A stretch of 64,000 nucleotides of DNA from Zobellella taiwanensis (GCF_003012795.1 NZ_PXYH01000004.1:159317-223316), one strand, 5' to 3'; shown: positions 1-8,405, counted from the first letter of the stretch. Notes: a model not told the origin generated them from the letters alone. Numbers and translations are program-made.

Positions 1-692
1 TTGACGACGAAGAGCTGAAGGCCGCGGTGGGCCTGAATTCCGCCAACTCCATCAACATCAGCCGGCTGCTGGCCCAGGTGTGTTATTACTTTGAAGCCGT
101 GGCCGAGCTGCCCGCCGAGCAGCGCCACAAGGCGGTGATCAGCGTGCCGTCCGGCAACTTCGGCAACCTCACTGCAGGCCTGATTGCCAAGGCCATCGGC
201 CTGCCGGTGAAGCGCTTTGTGGCCGCCACCAACGCCAACGACACCGTGCCGCGCTACCTGGACAGCGGCAACTGGGCCCCCCACGACACTGTTGCTACCC
301 TGTCCAACGCCATGGACGTGAGCCGGCCCAACAACTGGCCGCGGGTGGAAGAGCTGTGCCGGGTCAAGGGCTGGAGCCTGTCCGACATCGCCTCCGGTGC
401 GCTCAACGACGAGCAGACCAAGGACGCCCTCAAGCGGCTGTTCGCCAAGGGCTACCTGTGCGAACCCCATGGCGCCATCGCCTGGGAGCTGCTCAACAAG
501 GAGCGGGGCAAGGACGAGGTGGGCATCTTCCTGTGCACCGCTCATCCGGCCAAGTTCAAGGAAAGCGTGGATGCCATCCTCGAACAGGATATTGCGCTGC
601 CCGGCCCCCTGGCCAAGCACGGCGCCATGGTGTCCCTGTCCGAAACCATCCCCGCCGATTTTGCTGCCCTAAAAGCCAAAATGATGAAGTAA
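1..692 (+). CDS. thrC: threonine synthase, C-terminal part (5' end outside window)
   Basis: This is the last ~230 codons of a PLP-dependent threonine synthase, which converts O-phosphohomoserine to threonine. The reading frame is already open at base 3 and has no start in the window. Recognisable family segments are LNSANSINISRLLAQ, the PLP-phosphate loop SGNFGNLTAG, and the C-terminal TAHPAKF segment that closes the active site. The PLP lysine lies upstream of the window. The gene ends in TAA and is followed 8 bases later by a strong palindromic terminator. In relatives it is the last gene of thrABC; that context is not visible here. Confidence 0.95.
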   Translation, partial: DDEELKAAVGLNSANSINISRLLAQVCYYFEAVAELPAEQRHKAVISVPSGNFGNLTAGLIAKAIGLPVKRFVAATNANDTVPRYLDSGNWAPHDTVATLSNAMDVSRPNNWPRVEELCRVKGWSLSDIASGALNDEQTKDALKRLFAKGYLCEPHGAIAWELLNKERGKDEVGIFLCTAHPAKFKESVDAILEQDIALPGPLAKHGAMVSLSETIPADFAALKAKMMK

Positions 693-700
693 CTCCCCCC

Positions 701-745
701 AAAAAGGGGTCGGAGTCAATTATTAATTGACTCCGACCCCTTTTT
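701..745. repeat. 20-bp-stem palindrome, GGGGTCGGAGTCA family copy 1 (also thrC terminator)
   Basis: Arms 701-720 and 726-745 are perfect reverse complements (20 of 20) around a 5-base loop. The stem starts with A-runs and ends with T-runs, so it can terminate transcription in both directions. The same core (GGGGTCGGAGTCA and its complement) recurs at 2299-2341 and 11851-11897. This is a dispersed repeat family of the REP-like type rather than a one-off terminator. Confidence 0.9.
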
Positions 746-767
746 ATCGCCATTTGCTGCGGGTGCT

Positions 768-785
768 TGTGAGAGATCTCTCAAT
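768..785. promoter_or_regulatory. probable UvrY/GacA (SirA) response-regulator box
   Basis: The sequence TGTGAGAGATCTCTCAAT is a near palindrome matching the known UvrY/GacA box (TGTAAG/TGTGAG-N-CTTACA type, as upstream of enterobacterial csrB). Its centre lies about 165 bases before the predicted RNA start at ~944, similar to the far-upstream placement reported for E. coli csrB. Position and sequence together support control of the downstream RNA by the BarA/UvrY system. No binding data are implied. Confidence 0.75.
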
Positions 786-909
786 AACATGGTGGAAAAT
801 GCGCTTTGTGGCCGGGGGGTTTGCCAGTGTTTGTAGCTATCTCATTGTTATTAAAAATCTTTTTATTTTTTTTCTGTGTGTTGGGTTGGCAACTGGCCGG
901 CCAGGTGAA

Positions 910-937
910 TTGAGCCCGCCGGGGAAACCCGTATAGT
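910..937 (+). promoter_or_regulatory. sigma-70 promoter of the CsrB-like RNA
   Basis: A -35 element TTGAGC (910-915) and a -10 element TATAGT (932-937) are separated by 16 bases and predict a start near 943-945. They lie between the UvrY box and the first GGA motif. Confidence 0.65.
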
Positions 938-943
938 AGTCAT

Positions 944-1300
944 CAACGGCAGGGCAAGCCGGATTGTCAGGAAGACAAACGGCAGGCAGCCACACAGGGA
1001 CTACCGGCAGGAGCCGGAGCAAGGATTAAGGAAGCGGTGCCGGTTCGGAATCCGGCAGCCAGGAGGCAAGGGACCAGGCCATGATGGCCAAGGGGATGAC
1101 ACAGGGAAGGGTCAGGGATACCTCCAGGACGGAGCGGTTGGCAACAGGATGTGGCCAGTCAGGATGACGTAAGGAACACCCCGACGGAGCGGGAAGGGGA
1201 AGACTCGGGACGGGTCAGGTCAGGGATTGCAGGGAGCAATCAGGTTCAGGGAACAAACCGACGACACCAAAAGGGGCAGCCAGCGGCTGCCCCTTTTCTA
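944..1300 (+). ncRNA. csrB: CsrB-family regulatory RNA (CsrA-sequestering)
   Basis: This ~357-nt region has no credible ORF but carries about 25 GGA triplets, many as CAGGA, AAGGA or AGGGA, spread evenly from 961 to 1252. That is the signature of CsrB/RsmY-type RNAs, which titrate the translational regulator CsrA. The length is close to E. coli CsrB (~369 nt). It is bounded by a recognisable promoter and a strong intrinsic terminator, with a UvrY/GacA box far upstream. The exact 5' end is inferred. The ORF-like stretches running through it have no family resemblance and are rejected. Through CsrA this RNA would influence motility, biofilm and carbon storage. Confidence 0.88.
1269..1300 (+). 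terminator. intrinsic terminator of the CsrB-like RNA
   Basis: A 13-bp perfect stem (AAAAGGGGCAGCC at 1269-1281 with its complement at 1285-1297) has a 3-base loop and ends in a T-run. It sits exactly at the end of the GGA-rich region. Confidence 0.92.
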
Positions 1301-1388
1301 TTGCCCGCGATCGGTCCTGACGGGGGCTACCGCCGTCTTGCCGGCCTGTGTTAACTTGTACGACCAGTTGATTAATCAGGTAACAAGC

Positions 1389-2252
1389 ATGAGTCAGGCA
1401 TTGGACGAGTTATTGACGCTGCTGGCGCTGGAGCCCCTGGATGACGGCCTGTACCGCGGCCAGAGCATGGACCTCGGTTTTGGGGCCGTGTTCGGCGGCC
1501 AGGTGATGGGCCAGGCGCTGGCCGCCGCCAAATACACCCTGGAGCCGGAGCGGCCGGTACACTCCTTTCACTCCTACTTCCTGCGCCCGGGGGATGTCAA
1601 CAAGCCCATTATCTACGACGTGGAAACCATCCGCGACGGCAAGACCACCTCCACCCGCCGGGTCCAGGCGCTGCAATATGGCAAGCCCATCTTCTACATG
1701 ACCGCCTCCTTTCAGCAACCGGTGGCGGGTTTCGAACATCAGGCCCCCATGCCGTCCGTGGCGGGGCCGGAAGGGCTGATGCCGGAGAGCGCGCGACTTG
1801 CCGCCCTGGCCGAACACTTGCCGGCGAGAACCCGGGAAAGACTGCTGGCGGAAAAGCCGATAGAGGTACGCCAGGTCAATTACGTCAATCCCATGAAACC
1901 GGAAAAAGCGGAGCCGGTGCGCCATATCTGGCTCAGGGCCAACGGCCGGCTGCCGGACGATCCGCGCATCCACAAGTATCTGCTGGCTTATGCTTCCGAC
2001 TTCAATTTCCTGCCTACTGCGCTGATGCCCCATGGCCACTCCTTCTGGGAGCCGCAGCTACAGGTGGCGACCATCGATCATTCCATGTGGTTTCACCAGG
2101 ATTTCCGTTTCGACGACTGGATCCTGTATGCCATCAACAGCCCGCGGGCGGTGGCGGGAAGGGGACTGGTACAGGGACACTTCTTCACCCGGGACGGGAT
2201 CCTGGTGGCGTCAACGATGCAGGAGGGGATTATCCGGCCCCGACTGGGATAG
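1389..2252 (+). CDS. tesB: acyl-CoA thioesterase II
   Basis: This 287-aa cytoplasmic double-hotdog thioesterase hydrolyses medium- to long-chain acyl-CoAs. It is collinear with E. coli TesB (286 aa) and keeps the catalytic triad at the same numbers: D204 (YASDFNFL), T228 ([10 protein letters not shown]) and Q278 (MQEG). The opening [15 protein letters not shown] and the [12 protein letters not shown] block are typical. The ATG at 1389 is chosen because it gives the family N-terminus; an upstream open frame runs back into the csrB terminator and is not conserved. It stands alone, with its own terminator at 2263-2286. Confidence 0.97.
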   Translation: MSQALDELLTLLALEPLDDGLYRGQSMDLGFGAVFGGQVMGQALAAAKYTLEPERPVHSFHSYFLRPGDVNKPIIYDVETIRDGKTTSTRRVQALQYGKPIFYMTASFQQPVAGFEHQAPMPSVAGPEGLMPESARLAALAEHLPARTRERLLAEKPIEVRQVNYVNPMKPEKAEPVRHIWLRANGRLPDDPRIHKYLLAYASDFNFLPTALMPHGHSFWEPQLQVATIDHSMWFHQDFRFDDWILYAINSPRAVAGRGLVQGHFFTRDGILVASTMQEGIIRPRLG

Positions 2253-2262
2253 CCTAAACCCA

Positions 2263-2286
2263 AAAAAGGGCCTGGCGGCCCTTTTT
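2263..2286 (+). terminator. intrinsic terminator after tesB
   Basis: A 10-bp stem (AAAAAGGGCC / GGCCCTTTTT) with a 4-base loop and T-run lies 10 bases after the tesB stop. The dispersed palindrome copy 2 follows directly, giving two stacked terminators. Confidence 0.85.
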
Positions 2287-2298
2287 GCTGTGAAAAAT

Positions 2299-2341
2299 AA
2301 TGGGGTCGGAGTCAATGATGAAAATTGACTCCGACCCCATT
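2299..2341. repeat. palindrome, GGGGTCGGAGTCA family copy 2
   Basis: Arms 2299-2316 and 2324-2341 are perfect 18-base complements around GATGAAA. The core is identical to copies at 701-745 and 11851-11897, but the loop and outer bases differ. It lies between the convergent ends of tesB and the symporter gene, where it can serve both strands as a terminator. Confidence 0.9.
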
Positions 2342-2347
2342 TTAGTT

Positions 2348-3532
2348 TCAGGCTTTTTCCGCCTGGGGGGCTGCGGCCAGGGCGGCGTCTTCGCCGGCGA
2401 ACTTGTCGACCCACAGGGCGATGACGCCGTCACCGGTGACGTTGCAGGCGGTGCCAAAGCTGTCCTGGGCCATGTAGAGGGCGATCATCAGGGCGATGGC
2501 GCCTTCGCCGAAGCCGAGCATGGTGCCGAGCAGGCCGATGGCCGACATCACGGCGCCGCCGGGGGCGCCGGGGGCGGCGATCATCACCACGCCCAGCATG
2601 ATGATAAAGGGCATGATTTCGGCCAGGGACGGAATGGCCAGCTGCTCGGTCAGGTACATCACCGCCACGGCACAGGTGGTGATGGTGATGGTGGAGCCGG
2701 ACAGGTGAATGTTGGCGGTCAGCGGTACGGTGAAGTTGGCGATGCCCTCGCGCACGCCGTTGGCCTTGGTGGCGCGCAGGGACACCGGTATGGTGGCGGC
2801 GCTGGACATGGTGCCCAGGGCGGTGAAGTAGGCGGGCAGCATGTTCTTGATCAGCGTCAGGGGCGAGCGGCCCATGGCCAGGCCGGTGAGGGTATAGAGG
2901 GTGGTCAGCCAGATCCAGTGCATCAGCACCGCCAGCAGCAATACCACGCCGAAGGTTTTAAGGGTGTTGAATACGGTGCCTTCGAGCGCCATTTCGGTGA
3001 AGACGCCGGCGATGTAGACCGGCAGCAGCGGGATGATCACCTTGGCCAGCAGCAGGTCGATGACGTCCCGGGCCTGGTCGGAGACCTCTTTCAGGGCCCG
3101 GGCCTGCAGCGCGGAAATGCCGATGCCGAACACAAAGGCAGCGACCAAGGCGCTGGTCACCCCGAACAGGGGAGAGATTTGCAGGGTGACGAAGGGCGCC
3201 AGCTTGCTGCCTTCCTCGGCGGCGACCTGGGTGGCCGGGCTGGCCAGCATGGGGATAAAGGTGCTTGCTACCAGGAAGGCGACGATACCGGCCACCAGGG
3301 TGGAGGCATAGGCCAGGCCAATGGTCTTGCCCAGCAGCTTGCCGGATTTTTGGGGCAGGCTGGCGATGCCGCTGGTGATAAAGAACAGGATCAGCAGCGG
3401 AATGGTGAAGGAAATCAACTGTCCGAACAGCATTTTGAAGGTCAGCAACAGACGGGCCAGCACATCGGGGGCGAACAGCCCGATGAGCAGGCCGGACAAA
3501 ATACCGGCAATAAGTTTTATGATCAGCGACAT
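2348..3532 (-). CDS. dicarboxylate/amino acid:cation symporter (DAACS family)
   Basis: This 394-aa inner-membrane protein has the glutamate-transporter fold: about eight hydrophobic helices, a serine-rich hairpin (GTMSSAATIPVS), the central NIHLSGSTITITT helix and the final DSFGTACNVTGDG helix. Family members import aspartate, glutamate, C4-dicarboxylates or neutral amino acids with Na+ or H+. The start is the ATG at 3532, with AGG about 9 bases upstream; a TTG two codons earlier is less likely. The position that binds the substrate side-chain carboxylate in GltPh (Arg397, in DMGRTMVN) aligns with Gly here, so the substrate may be a neutral or unusual compound. The gene stands alone, with terminators on both sides. 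Confidence 0.9.
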   Translation of the reverse strand: MSLIIKLIAGILSGLLIGLFAPDVLARLLLTFKMLFGQLISFTIPLLILFFITSGIASLPQKSGKLLGKTIGLAYASTLVAGIVAFLVASTFIPMLASPATQVAAEEGSKLAPFVTLQISPLFGVTSALVAAFVFGIGISALQARALKEVSDQARDVIDLLLAKVIIPLLPVYIAGVFTEMALEGTVFNTLKTFGVVLLLAVLMHWIWLTTLYTLTGLAMGRSPLTLIKNMLPAYFTALGTMSSAATIPVSLRATKANGVREGIANFTVPLTANIHLSGSTITITTCAVAVMYLTEQLAIPSLAEIMPFIIMLGVVMIAAPGAPGGAVMSAIGLLGTMLGFGEGAIALMIALYMAQDSFGTACNVTGDGVIALWVDKFAGEDAALAAAPQAEKA

Positions 3533-3747
3533 ATACAACCTGCTTAAGTGCGAAATTTTGTTAAGTTGGTGTTAAACCAGAGGTTTAAGCCAATAAGTTA
3601 CCATGATAAGGATTTTTTTACCGTGGCTTTTGATGATTTCATGACCTCGCTAACACAAAAAGGGTGGCGGCCTGCCGCCTTGGGCGGCTTGCGGGCGGGC
3701 GGGCCAGCTTTTAAGCTAGGCGCTTTGGATGCAACGAGAGGCGAGCG

Positions 3748-4422
3748 ATGACGCTGAGCTGGAGCCAGGTAATTGGGCCGGAAAAAGAGCAGCCCTATTT
3801 TCAGCAGGCGATGAATATCGTCAGGCAGCAACGGGAGGCAGGCAAGGTGATCTACCCGCCTCAGCAGGACATGTTCAACGCCTTCAGGTTTACCGAACTG
3901 GGGGAGGTGAAGGTGGTGATGCTGGGCCAGGATCCCTATCACGGCCCGGGCCAGGCCCATGGCCTGTGCTTTTCGGTGCGCCCCGGGGTACGGGTGCCGC
4001 CGTCCCTGCAGAATATGTACAAGGAGCTGAGCAGCGACATCCCCGGTTTTCGCATCCCCAACCACGGCTACCTGGAATCCTGGGCCCGCCAGGGAGTGCT
4101 GATGCTCAATACGGTGCTGACGGTGGAGGCGGGCAAGGCCCATTCCCATGCCCGGCTGGGCTGGGAAACCTTCACCGATCATGTGATCCGCGCGGTCAAC
4201 GATCATTGCCAGGGAGTGGTGTTTTTGCTGTGGGGCAGCCATGCCCAGAAAAAAGGCGCCATGATCGACCCGGCCCGCCACCATGTGCTGGCCGCCCCCC
4301 ATCCCAGCCCGCTGTCGGCACACCGGGGTTTTTTCGGTTGCCGCCATTTCTCCCGTACCAACGAGCTGCTGGCGCAGCAGGGTAAGGCGCCCATCGACTG
4401 GCAACTGCCGCTGGATGCCTGA
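3748..4422 (+). CDS. ung: uracil-DNA glycosylase
   Basis: This 224-aa family-1 UDG excises uracil from DNA as the first step of base-excision repair. The water-activating motif [14 protein letters not shown] is present with its catalytic Asp, and so is the C-terminal leucine-loop motif [18 protein letters not shown] with the active-site His. Length and order match the E. coli enzyme (229 aa). The ATG at 3748 follows GAGAGGCGAGCG. The gene is divergent from the symporter and convergent with the DUF3545 gene. Confidence 0.97.
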   Translation: MTLSWSQVIGPEKEQPYFQQAMNIVRQQREAGKVIYPPQQDMFNAFRFTELGEVKVVMLGQDPYHGPGQAHGLCFSVRPGVRVPPSLQNMYKELSSDIPGFRIPNHGYLESWARQGVLMLNTVLTVEAGKAHSHARLGWETFTDHVIRAVNDHCQGVVFLLWGSHAQKKGAMIDPARHHVLAAPHPSPLSAHRGFFGCRHFSRTNELLAQQGKAPIDWQLPLDA

Positions 4423-4433
4423 GTGCGGCACAC

Positions 4434-4456
4434 AAAAAAGGCGCCCTGGGGCGCCT
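4434..4456 (-). terminator. terminator hairpin between ung and the DUF3545 gene
   Basis: AGGCGCCC (4439-4446) pairs with GGGCGCCT (4449-4456). An A-run precedes the stem on the plus strand, so on the minus strand the hairpin is followed by six T's, making it the terminator of the minus-strand gene. Confidence 0.75.
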
Positions 4457-4473
4457 GAATAGGTCTTCGTGCT

Positions 4474-4665
4474 CTACAGCTCCAACTCTTCCACCCTGCC
4501 CTCGAATTCGAAGGCGCAGTCGAGCAGCTGAAGTTCTTTTTGTAAGCGCTGTTTGTCCTTGAGTGCTTCAATTTCCCGCCATTTGCGCTTTTTGGCGGGC
4601 TCGCGCGGCGTGCCGCGCGGGGACCGTTCAACCACAAGTTCCTGATCGAAGCTGAACCTTTCCAT
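4474..4665 (-). CDS. DUF3545 family small protein
   Basis: This 63-aa charged protein carries the core KKRKWREIEALKDKQRLQKE, typical of DUF3545 proteins found in Vibrio, Shewanella and Aeromonas relatives. It has an acidic, hydrophobic C-terminus (EGRVEELEL) and a likely helical centre. No signal peptide or membrane segment is seen. Its function is unknown. The GGGAGG just upstream of the ATG at 4665 is a good ribosome-binding site, and its promoter region contains a 7-bp inverted repeat (4720-4736). Confidence 0.85.
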   Translation of the reverse strand: MERFSFDQELVVERSPRGTPREPAKKRKWREIEALKDKQRLQKELQLLDCAFEFEGRVEELEL

Positions 4666-4715
4666 GGGGCTCCCTCCTGTTGGCTATCAGTTGCAGTCGG
4701 TAATTCGTATATCAC

Positions 4716-4741
4716 AACAGGTTCTAAAATAGAACCCTGTT
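4716..4741. promoter_or_regulatory. inverted repeat upstream of the DUF3545 gene (possible operator)
   Basis: GGTTCTA (4720-4726) and TAGAACC (4730-4736) are perfect complements separated by AAA. The symmetry extends outward with AACA and TGTT if one extra C is allowed. It lies 50-75 bases upstream of the start codon in an AT-rich promoter-like stretch. The cognate regulator is unknown. Confidence 0.4.
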
Positions 4742-4849
4742 ATTACACTTTTATTAAATGGTGGGGAAATCGGCGGTATTTTCTGCGGTGAGCGCAAAAG
4801 AAAAAAACAGACGAAAGCAAACTGCCGGGAGGCCGGCAGCAGAAATAAA

Positions 4850-4872
4850 CGGGCTCCCGAGGCGGGAGCCCG
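4850..4872 (-). terminator. hairpin after transaldolase gene
   Basis: CGGGCTCCCG (4850-4859) pairs perfectly with CGGGAGCCCG (4863-4872). It lies immediately beyond the talB stop, with a moderately T-rich tail on the minus strand. Confidence 0.7.
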
Positions 4873-4878
4873 GATGGC

Positions 4879-5832
4879 TCAGAGCATGGCCTTGAGCATG
4901 GCCTCAAGCTTGCCCTGGTCGACGGCGAAGTTGCGGATGCCTTCGGCCAGTTTTTCGGTGGCCATGGCGTCCTGGTTCTGCTCCCAGCGGAACTCGGCTT
5001 CGGTCATGGGCGCGGGACGGGGCTGGCTGGCGCCCTGGTCGGTCAGCTTTTGCACCACTTCGCCCTGGGCCTGGCTCAGTTCTTCGAGCAGGTTGGGGCC
5101 TATGGTCAGGCGATCGCAGCCGGCCAGCTCGAGGATTTCGCCGGTGTTGCGAAAGCTGGCGCCCATCACCACAGTCCCATAGCCGTGGGCCTTGTAGTAG
5201 TCGTAGATGCGGGTCACGGAGAGCACGCCCGGATCTTGTGCCGGGGTGTAGTCCTTCTGGTCGGTGTTTTGCTTGTACCAGTCGAGAATGCGGCCCACGA
5301 AGGGGGAGATGAGATAGGCGCCGGCCTCGGCACAGGCCCGGGCCTGGGCAAAGCTGAACAGCAGGGTCAGGTTGCAGTTGATGCCTTCCTGCTCCAGCAC
5401 CTCGGCGGCGCGGATGCCTTCCCAGGTGGAGGCCAGTTTGATCAGGATGCGCTCGCGGCCGATGCCGGCCTGGCGGTACAGCTCAATCAGGCGGCGGGCC
5501 TTGTCGATGCTGGCCTGGGTATCGAAGGACAGGCGGGCATCCACCTCGGTGGAGATGCGGCCGGGGATAAGCTTGAGGATTTCACAGCCGATATTGACCG
5601 CCAGCCTGTCACCGGCGTCGATCAACTGCTGATCCGGATCCTGGCTCTGGGCCTTGGCCCATTCCACGGCGTCCTGCAGCAAGGGGCGATACTCGGGGAT
5701 CTGAGCCGCCTTGAGGATCAGCGAGGGGTTGGTGGTAGCGTCTTCCGGCTGGTACTTGCGGATGGCGTCGATGTCGCCGGTGTCGGCGACCACTGTGGTC
5801 AGTTTGCGCAGTTGGGTCAGTTTATCGGCCAT
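4879..5832 (-). CDS. talB: transaldolase
   Basis: This 317-aa enzyme of the non-oxidative pentose phosphate pathway transfers a dihydroxyacetone unit from sedoheptulose 7-phosphate to glyceraldehyde 3-phosphate. The Schiff-base lysine is K132 in [12 protein letters not shown], the same number as in E. coli Tal[13 protein letters not shown] near residue 31 and the C-terminal [14 protein letters not shown] segment are also typical. Length equals E. coli TalB. It stands alone; tktA is not adjacent as it is in some relatives. Confidence 0.97.
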   Translation of the reverse strand: MADKLTQLRKLTTVVADTGDIDAIRKYQPEDATTNPSLILKAAQIPEYRPLLQDAVEWAKAQSQDPDQQLIDAGDRLAVNIGCEILKLIPGRISTEVDARLSFDTQASIDKARRLIELYRQAGIGRERILIKLASTWEGIRAAEVLEQEGINCNLTLLFSFAQARACAEAGAYLISPFVGRILDWYKQNTDQKDYTPAQDPGVLSVTRIYDYYKAHGYGTVVMGASFRNTGEILELAGCDRLTIGPNLLEELSQAQGEVVQKLTDQGASQPRPAPMTEAEFRWEQNQDAMATEKLAEGIRNFAVDQGKLEAMLKAML

Positions 5833-6058
5833 GACAGGGTCCTTTCATTCGGCGGGTTTGCCGTTCACACGAGGGCCGACAGTATCCCTTATTCAGGCTA
5901 CTAAAATAAAGCGTGGGCAAGGCGGATGCCGCCGGCCGGCAGTAAAAGATTTATATCTCTAAGTGTAATGAATTTAAAGGTTTATATGTTGCAAATCAGG
6001 TTAAATAACATTATTTATCGCTAACAAATGGCGATTTTTTCCGCTTGTTATATTTTTG
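5833..6058. other. intergenic region between talB and the AGCS gene
   Basis: This stretch and the promoter elements after it (to 6184) hold no ORF of note. They contain the divergent talB promoter, an AT-rich block at 5940-6060 that may be an UP-like or regulator-binding stretch, and the CRP-controlled promoter annotated separately. Confidence 0.5.
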
Positions 6059-6074
6059 TGTGATCTGGCTCACA
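6059..6074. promoter_or_regulatory. CRP (cAMP receptor protein) binding site
   Basis: TGTGA-TCTGGC-TCACA is an exact CRP consensus (both half sites perfect, 6-base spacer). Its centre, 6066.5, is about 42 bases before the start predicted from the extended -10 at 6094-6102, which is the class II activator position. Catabolite control of the downstream symporter is inferred. Confidence 0.85.
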
Positions 6075-6093
6075 TGGCGATTCCGGCGGCTTG

Positions 6094-6102
6094 TGCTAGA
6101 TT
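6094..6102 (+). promoter_or_regulatory. extended -10 element of the AGCS promoter
   Basis: TGC followed by TAGATT (6097-6102) forms an extended -10 with no good -35, as expected for a CRP-dependent class II promoter. Predicted start is ~6109. Confidence 0.6.
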
Positions 6103-6184
6103 CCGTCGGCTGCCAATAGTAGTAGATGATAACTATTCTTATTACTGATTGTAATGCTTAACCCAACGGAAGCAGAGACAACCC

Positions 6185-7606
6185 ATGGATACCATTATTG
6201 CTTTTATTAACGACCTGCTGTGGGGCACGGTACTGATTTACCTGCTGCTGGGGGTAGGGGTGTTTTTCACCCTGCGCCTGGGCTTTATTCAGTTCCGCCA
6301 CTTCGGTCATATGTTTTCGGTGCTCAGGAACAGCCGCAAGTCCGACGCGGCGGGCATTTCGTCTTTCCAGGCGCTGTGTACCAGCCTGGCGGCGCGGGTC
6401 GGCACCGGCAACCTGGCCGGGGTGGCCGTGGCCCTTTACCTGGGCGGCCCCGGCGCCATTTTCTGGATGTGGCTGATCGCGCTGATCGGCATGTCCACCG
6501 CCTTTGTCGAAAGCACCCTGGCCCAGCTGTACAAGGTCAAGGACGAGGATGGCAACTACCGGGGCGGTCCGGCCTATTACATGGAAAAGGGGCTGGGCAT
6601 GCGCTGGATGGGCGTGCTGTTCGCCATTTTCCTGATCATCGCCTTTGGCCTGGTGTTCAACGCGGTGCAGGCCAACTCCATCAGCGCCGCCATGCAGGTC
6701 GCCTTCGGCGTGCCCGACTGGGCCACCGGCGTGGCGCTGGTACTGTTGGCCGGGCTCATTATTTTCGGCGGCCTGCGCACCATAGCGCGCTTTGCCGAAC
6801 TGGTGGTGCCCTTTATGGCCCTGGCCTACCTGCTGATAGCCCTGGTCGTGGTGGCGCTCAATATCAGCGAGCTGCCCGGCGTGCTGGCGCTGATCGTCAA
6901 GTCGGCCTTCGGCCTGGAGCAGGCGGGCGGTGGCGCCATGGGCTATGCCATTTCCCAGGCACTGATCAACGGCATCAAGCGCGGCCTCTTCTCCAACGAG
7001 GCGGGCATGGGCTCGGCGCCCAACGCGGCGGCCTCCGCCACTCCCTATCCGCCCCATCCGGCGTCCCAGGGCTATGTGCAGATGCTGGGGGTGTTTACCG
7101 ATACCATCATCATTTGTACCTGCACGGCGTCCATCATACTGCTGTCGGGCCAGTTCGAGCCGGGCTCGGGCATTACCGGGGTGGAGCTGACCCAGCGGGC
7201 GCTGTCCAATGAAGTGGGCGAGTGGGGCAACACCTTTATCGCCATCGCCATCCTGTTTTTCGCCTTCACCAGCATAGTGGCCAACTACGCCTACGCCGAG
7301 AACAACCTGATTTTCCTCGAGCACAACCACAAGGCCGGCCTGCTGGTGTTTCGCCTGTTTGTACTGGGCATGGTGATGTTCGGGTCCATCGGCGAGTTGC
7401 CCACCATCTGGGCCATGGCCGATGCCTCCATGGGCATGATGGCGCTGATCAACCTGGTGGCGATCCTGCTGCTGTCGGGCGTGGCCATCAAGCTGGCACG
7501 GGATTACAACGACCAGTTGAAGCTTGGCAAGGTGCCTACCTTCGATGCGGCCAAGTATCCGGAGCTTAACCGCCAGCTCGAAGAAGGGATCTGGGACAAG
7601 AAATAA
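6185..7606 (+). CDS. sodium:alanine/glycine symporter (AGCS family)
   Basis: This 473-aa inner-membrane protein has about ten to eleven hydrophobic segments. Family hallmarks are SLAARVGTGNLAGVAVAL near residue 75 (cation-binding region), GGPAYYMEKGLG, GLFSNEAGMGSAPNAAASA near residue 270, and IFLEHNHK-type loops. AGCS transporters take up alanine or glycine with Na+. The ATG at 6185 starts a typical N-terminus (MDTIIAFINDLLWG). A consensus CRP site and extended -10 upstream suggest induction when preferred carbon is scarce. It is a single-gene unit. Confidence 0.93.
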   Translation: MDTIIAFINDLLWGTVLIYLLLGVGVFFTLRLGFIQFRHFGHMFSVLRNSRKSDAAGISSFQALCTSLAARVGTGNLAGVAVALYLGGPGAIFWMWLIALIGMSTAFVESTLAQLYKVKDEDGNYRGGPAYYMEKGLGMRWMGVLFAIFLIIAFGLVFNAVQANSISAAMQVAFGVPDWATGVALVLLAGLIIFGGLRTIARFAELVVPFMALAYLLIALVVVALNISELPGVLALIVKSAFGLEQAGGGAMGYAISQALINGIKRGLFSNEAGMGSAPNAAASATPYPPHPASQGYVQMLGVFTDTIIICTCTASIILLSGQFEPGSGITGVELTQRALSNEVGEWGNTFIAIAILFFAFTSIVANYAYAENNLIFLEHNHKAGLLVFRLFVLGMVMFGSIGELPTIWAMADASMGMMALINLVAILLLSGVAIKLARDYNDQLKLGKVPTFDAAKYPELNRQLEEGIWDKK

Positions 7607-7663
7607 CCGCCCGGCGACGGGGTCGGCCAGTCCCTGGAGCAGCGCACAGTTTAAAACTTAGGC

Positions 7664-7853
7664 CGCGATGTTTCTTGGGGCGCGGGCGGCCCGCCCGCAT
7701 GAGGGGGGCACCGAGGTAGACGAAGGCACGGCCTCATCGGCGGTGCCTATTTTGCCTCGCGCCTTTTTAAACCTGTGGTGTGGTAGGCCAACCCGAGGGT
7801 TCGCGCTGTGCGCGAATGCAGGCGAGCCGCCTGCGCGCCATTATGTCCACGCC
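7664..7853. repeat. GC-rich intergenic repeat region, family also seen at 45593-45697
   Basis: This stretch holds nested GC-rich inverted repeats (GGGCGCGGGCGGCCCGCCC near 7679) and the segment AATGCAGGCGAGCCGCCTG near 7817. A close relative of that segment (AATGCAGGCGGGCCGCCTG) recurs near 45666. No convincing gene is present; open frames through it have no family resemblance. Confidence 0.5.
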
Positions 7854-8405
7854 TCAGGGCTGCTCGCCCACCAGGAACTGTTTGCTGATCTGTTTGAACT
7901 GCTCGGTGCCCGAGCGGTGCAGCAGTTCGAACACCACCATCTCCCGGCTGACGATATGGGCGCCCGCGTCGCGCATCCGGGCCAGGCCCAGTTGGCGGTT
8001 TTCCTCGCTGCGGCTGCCCACGGCGTCGGCCACCACAAACACCTCCCGTCCTTCCCGCAGCAAATCCAGCACCGTCTGCAGCACGCATACGTGGGTTTCC
8101 ATGCCGCACACCACTATCTGCCGGTACGCCTGCCAGTCCTCGGGCAGGCAGCCGGCGGCCACCACCGAGAAATGCATTTTTTCCACCACCCGGGGCGGCT
8201 CCGCCAGGGCGGTGAGGGCGCCCAGAGTATGGCCCAGGCCCTTGGGATATTGCTCGGTAAAGAGGATGGGGGTGCCCAGTTGCCGGCAGGCGGCAACCAG
8301 CCATTGCACCCGGGCGGCCAGGCGCTCTCCCCGATCGATGGCCGGCACCAGCTTGTCCTGCACATCAATGACCATCAGCGCCGCCTTGTCGAATTCGATC
8401 AGCAT
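7854..8405 (-). CDS. isochorismatase-family cysteine hydrolase
   Basis: This 183-aa protein has the isochorismatase/YcaC fold. The catalytic triad is visible as Asp in MVIDVQDKL (about residue 14), Lys in VVEKMHFS, and Cys in the pattern VCGMETHVCVLQT. Such enzymes hydrolyse amides or ureas (nicotinamidase-like) or enol ethers; the substrate cannot be read from the sequence. The length matches the YcaC-like subgroup rather than larger siderophore isochorismatases, and no siderophore genes are nearby. It follows the chemoreceptor gene on the same strand with a 95-base gap. Confidence 0.88.
   Translation of the reverse strand: MLIEFDKAALMVIDVQDKLVPAIDRGERLAARVQWLVAACRQLGTPILFTEQYPKGLGHTLGALTALAEPPRVVEKMHFSVVAAGCLPEDWQAYRQIVVCGMETHVCVLQTVLDLLREGREVFVVADAVGSRSEENRQLGLARMRDAGAHIVSREMVVFELLHRSGTEQFKQISKQFLVGEQP

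Noticed and set aside
1151..1354. Short open frames inside 940-1350
   Set aside because: The region is explained as a CsrB-type RNA; its GGA repeats produce Gly/Arg-rich artefact peptides.
2300..3547. Long plus-strand open frame (415 codons) opposite the symporter gene
   Set aside because: Gly/Gln/Asp/His-rich antisense translation of a membrane protein gene; no domain resemblance.
6158..7330. 390-codon minus-strand frame opposite the AGCS gene
   Set aside because: Low-complexity antisense shadow of a clear transporter gene.
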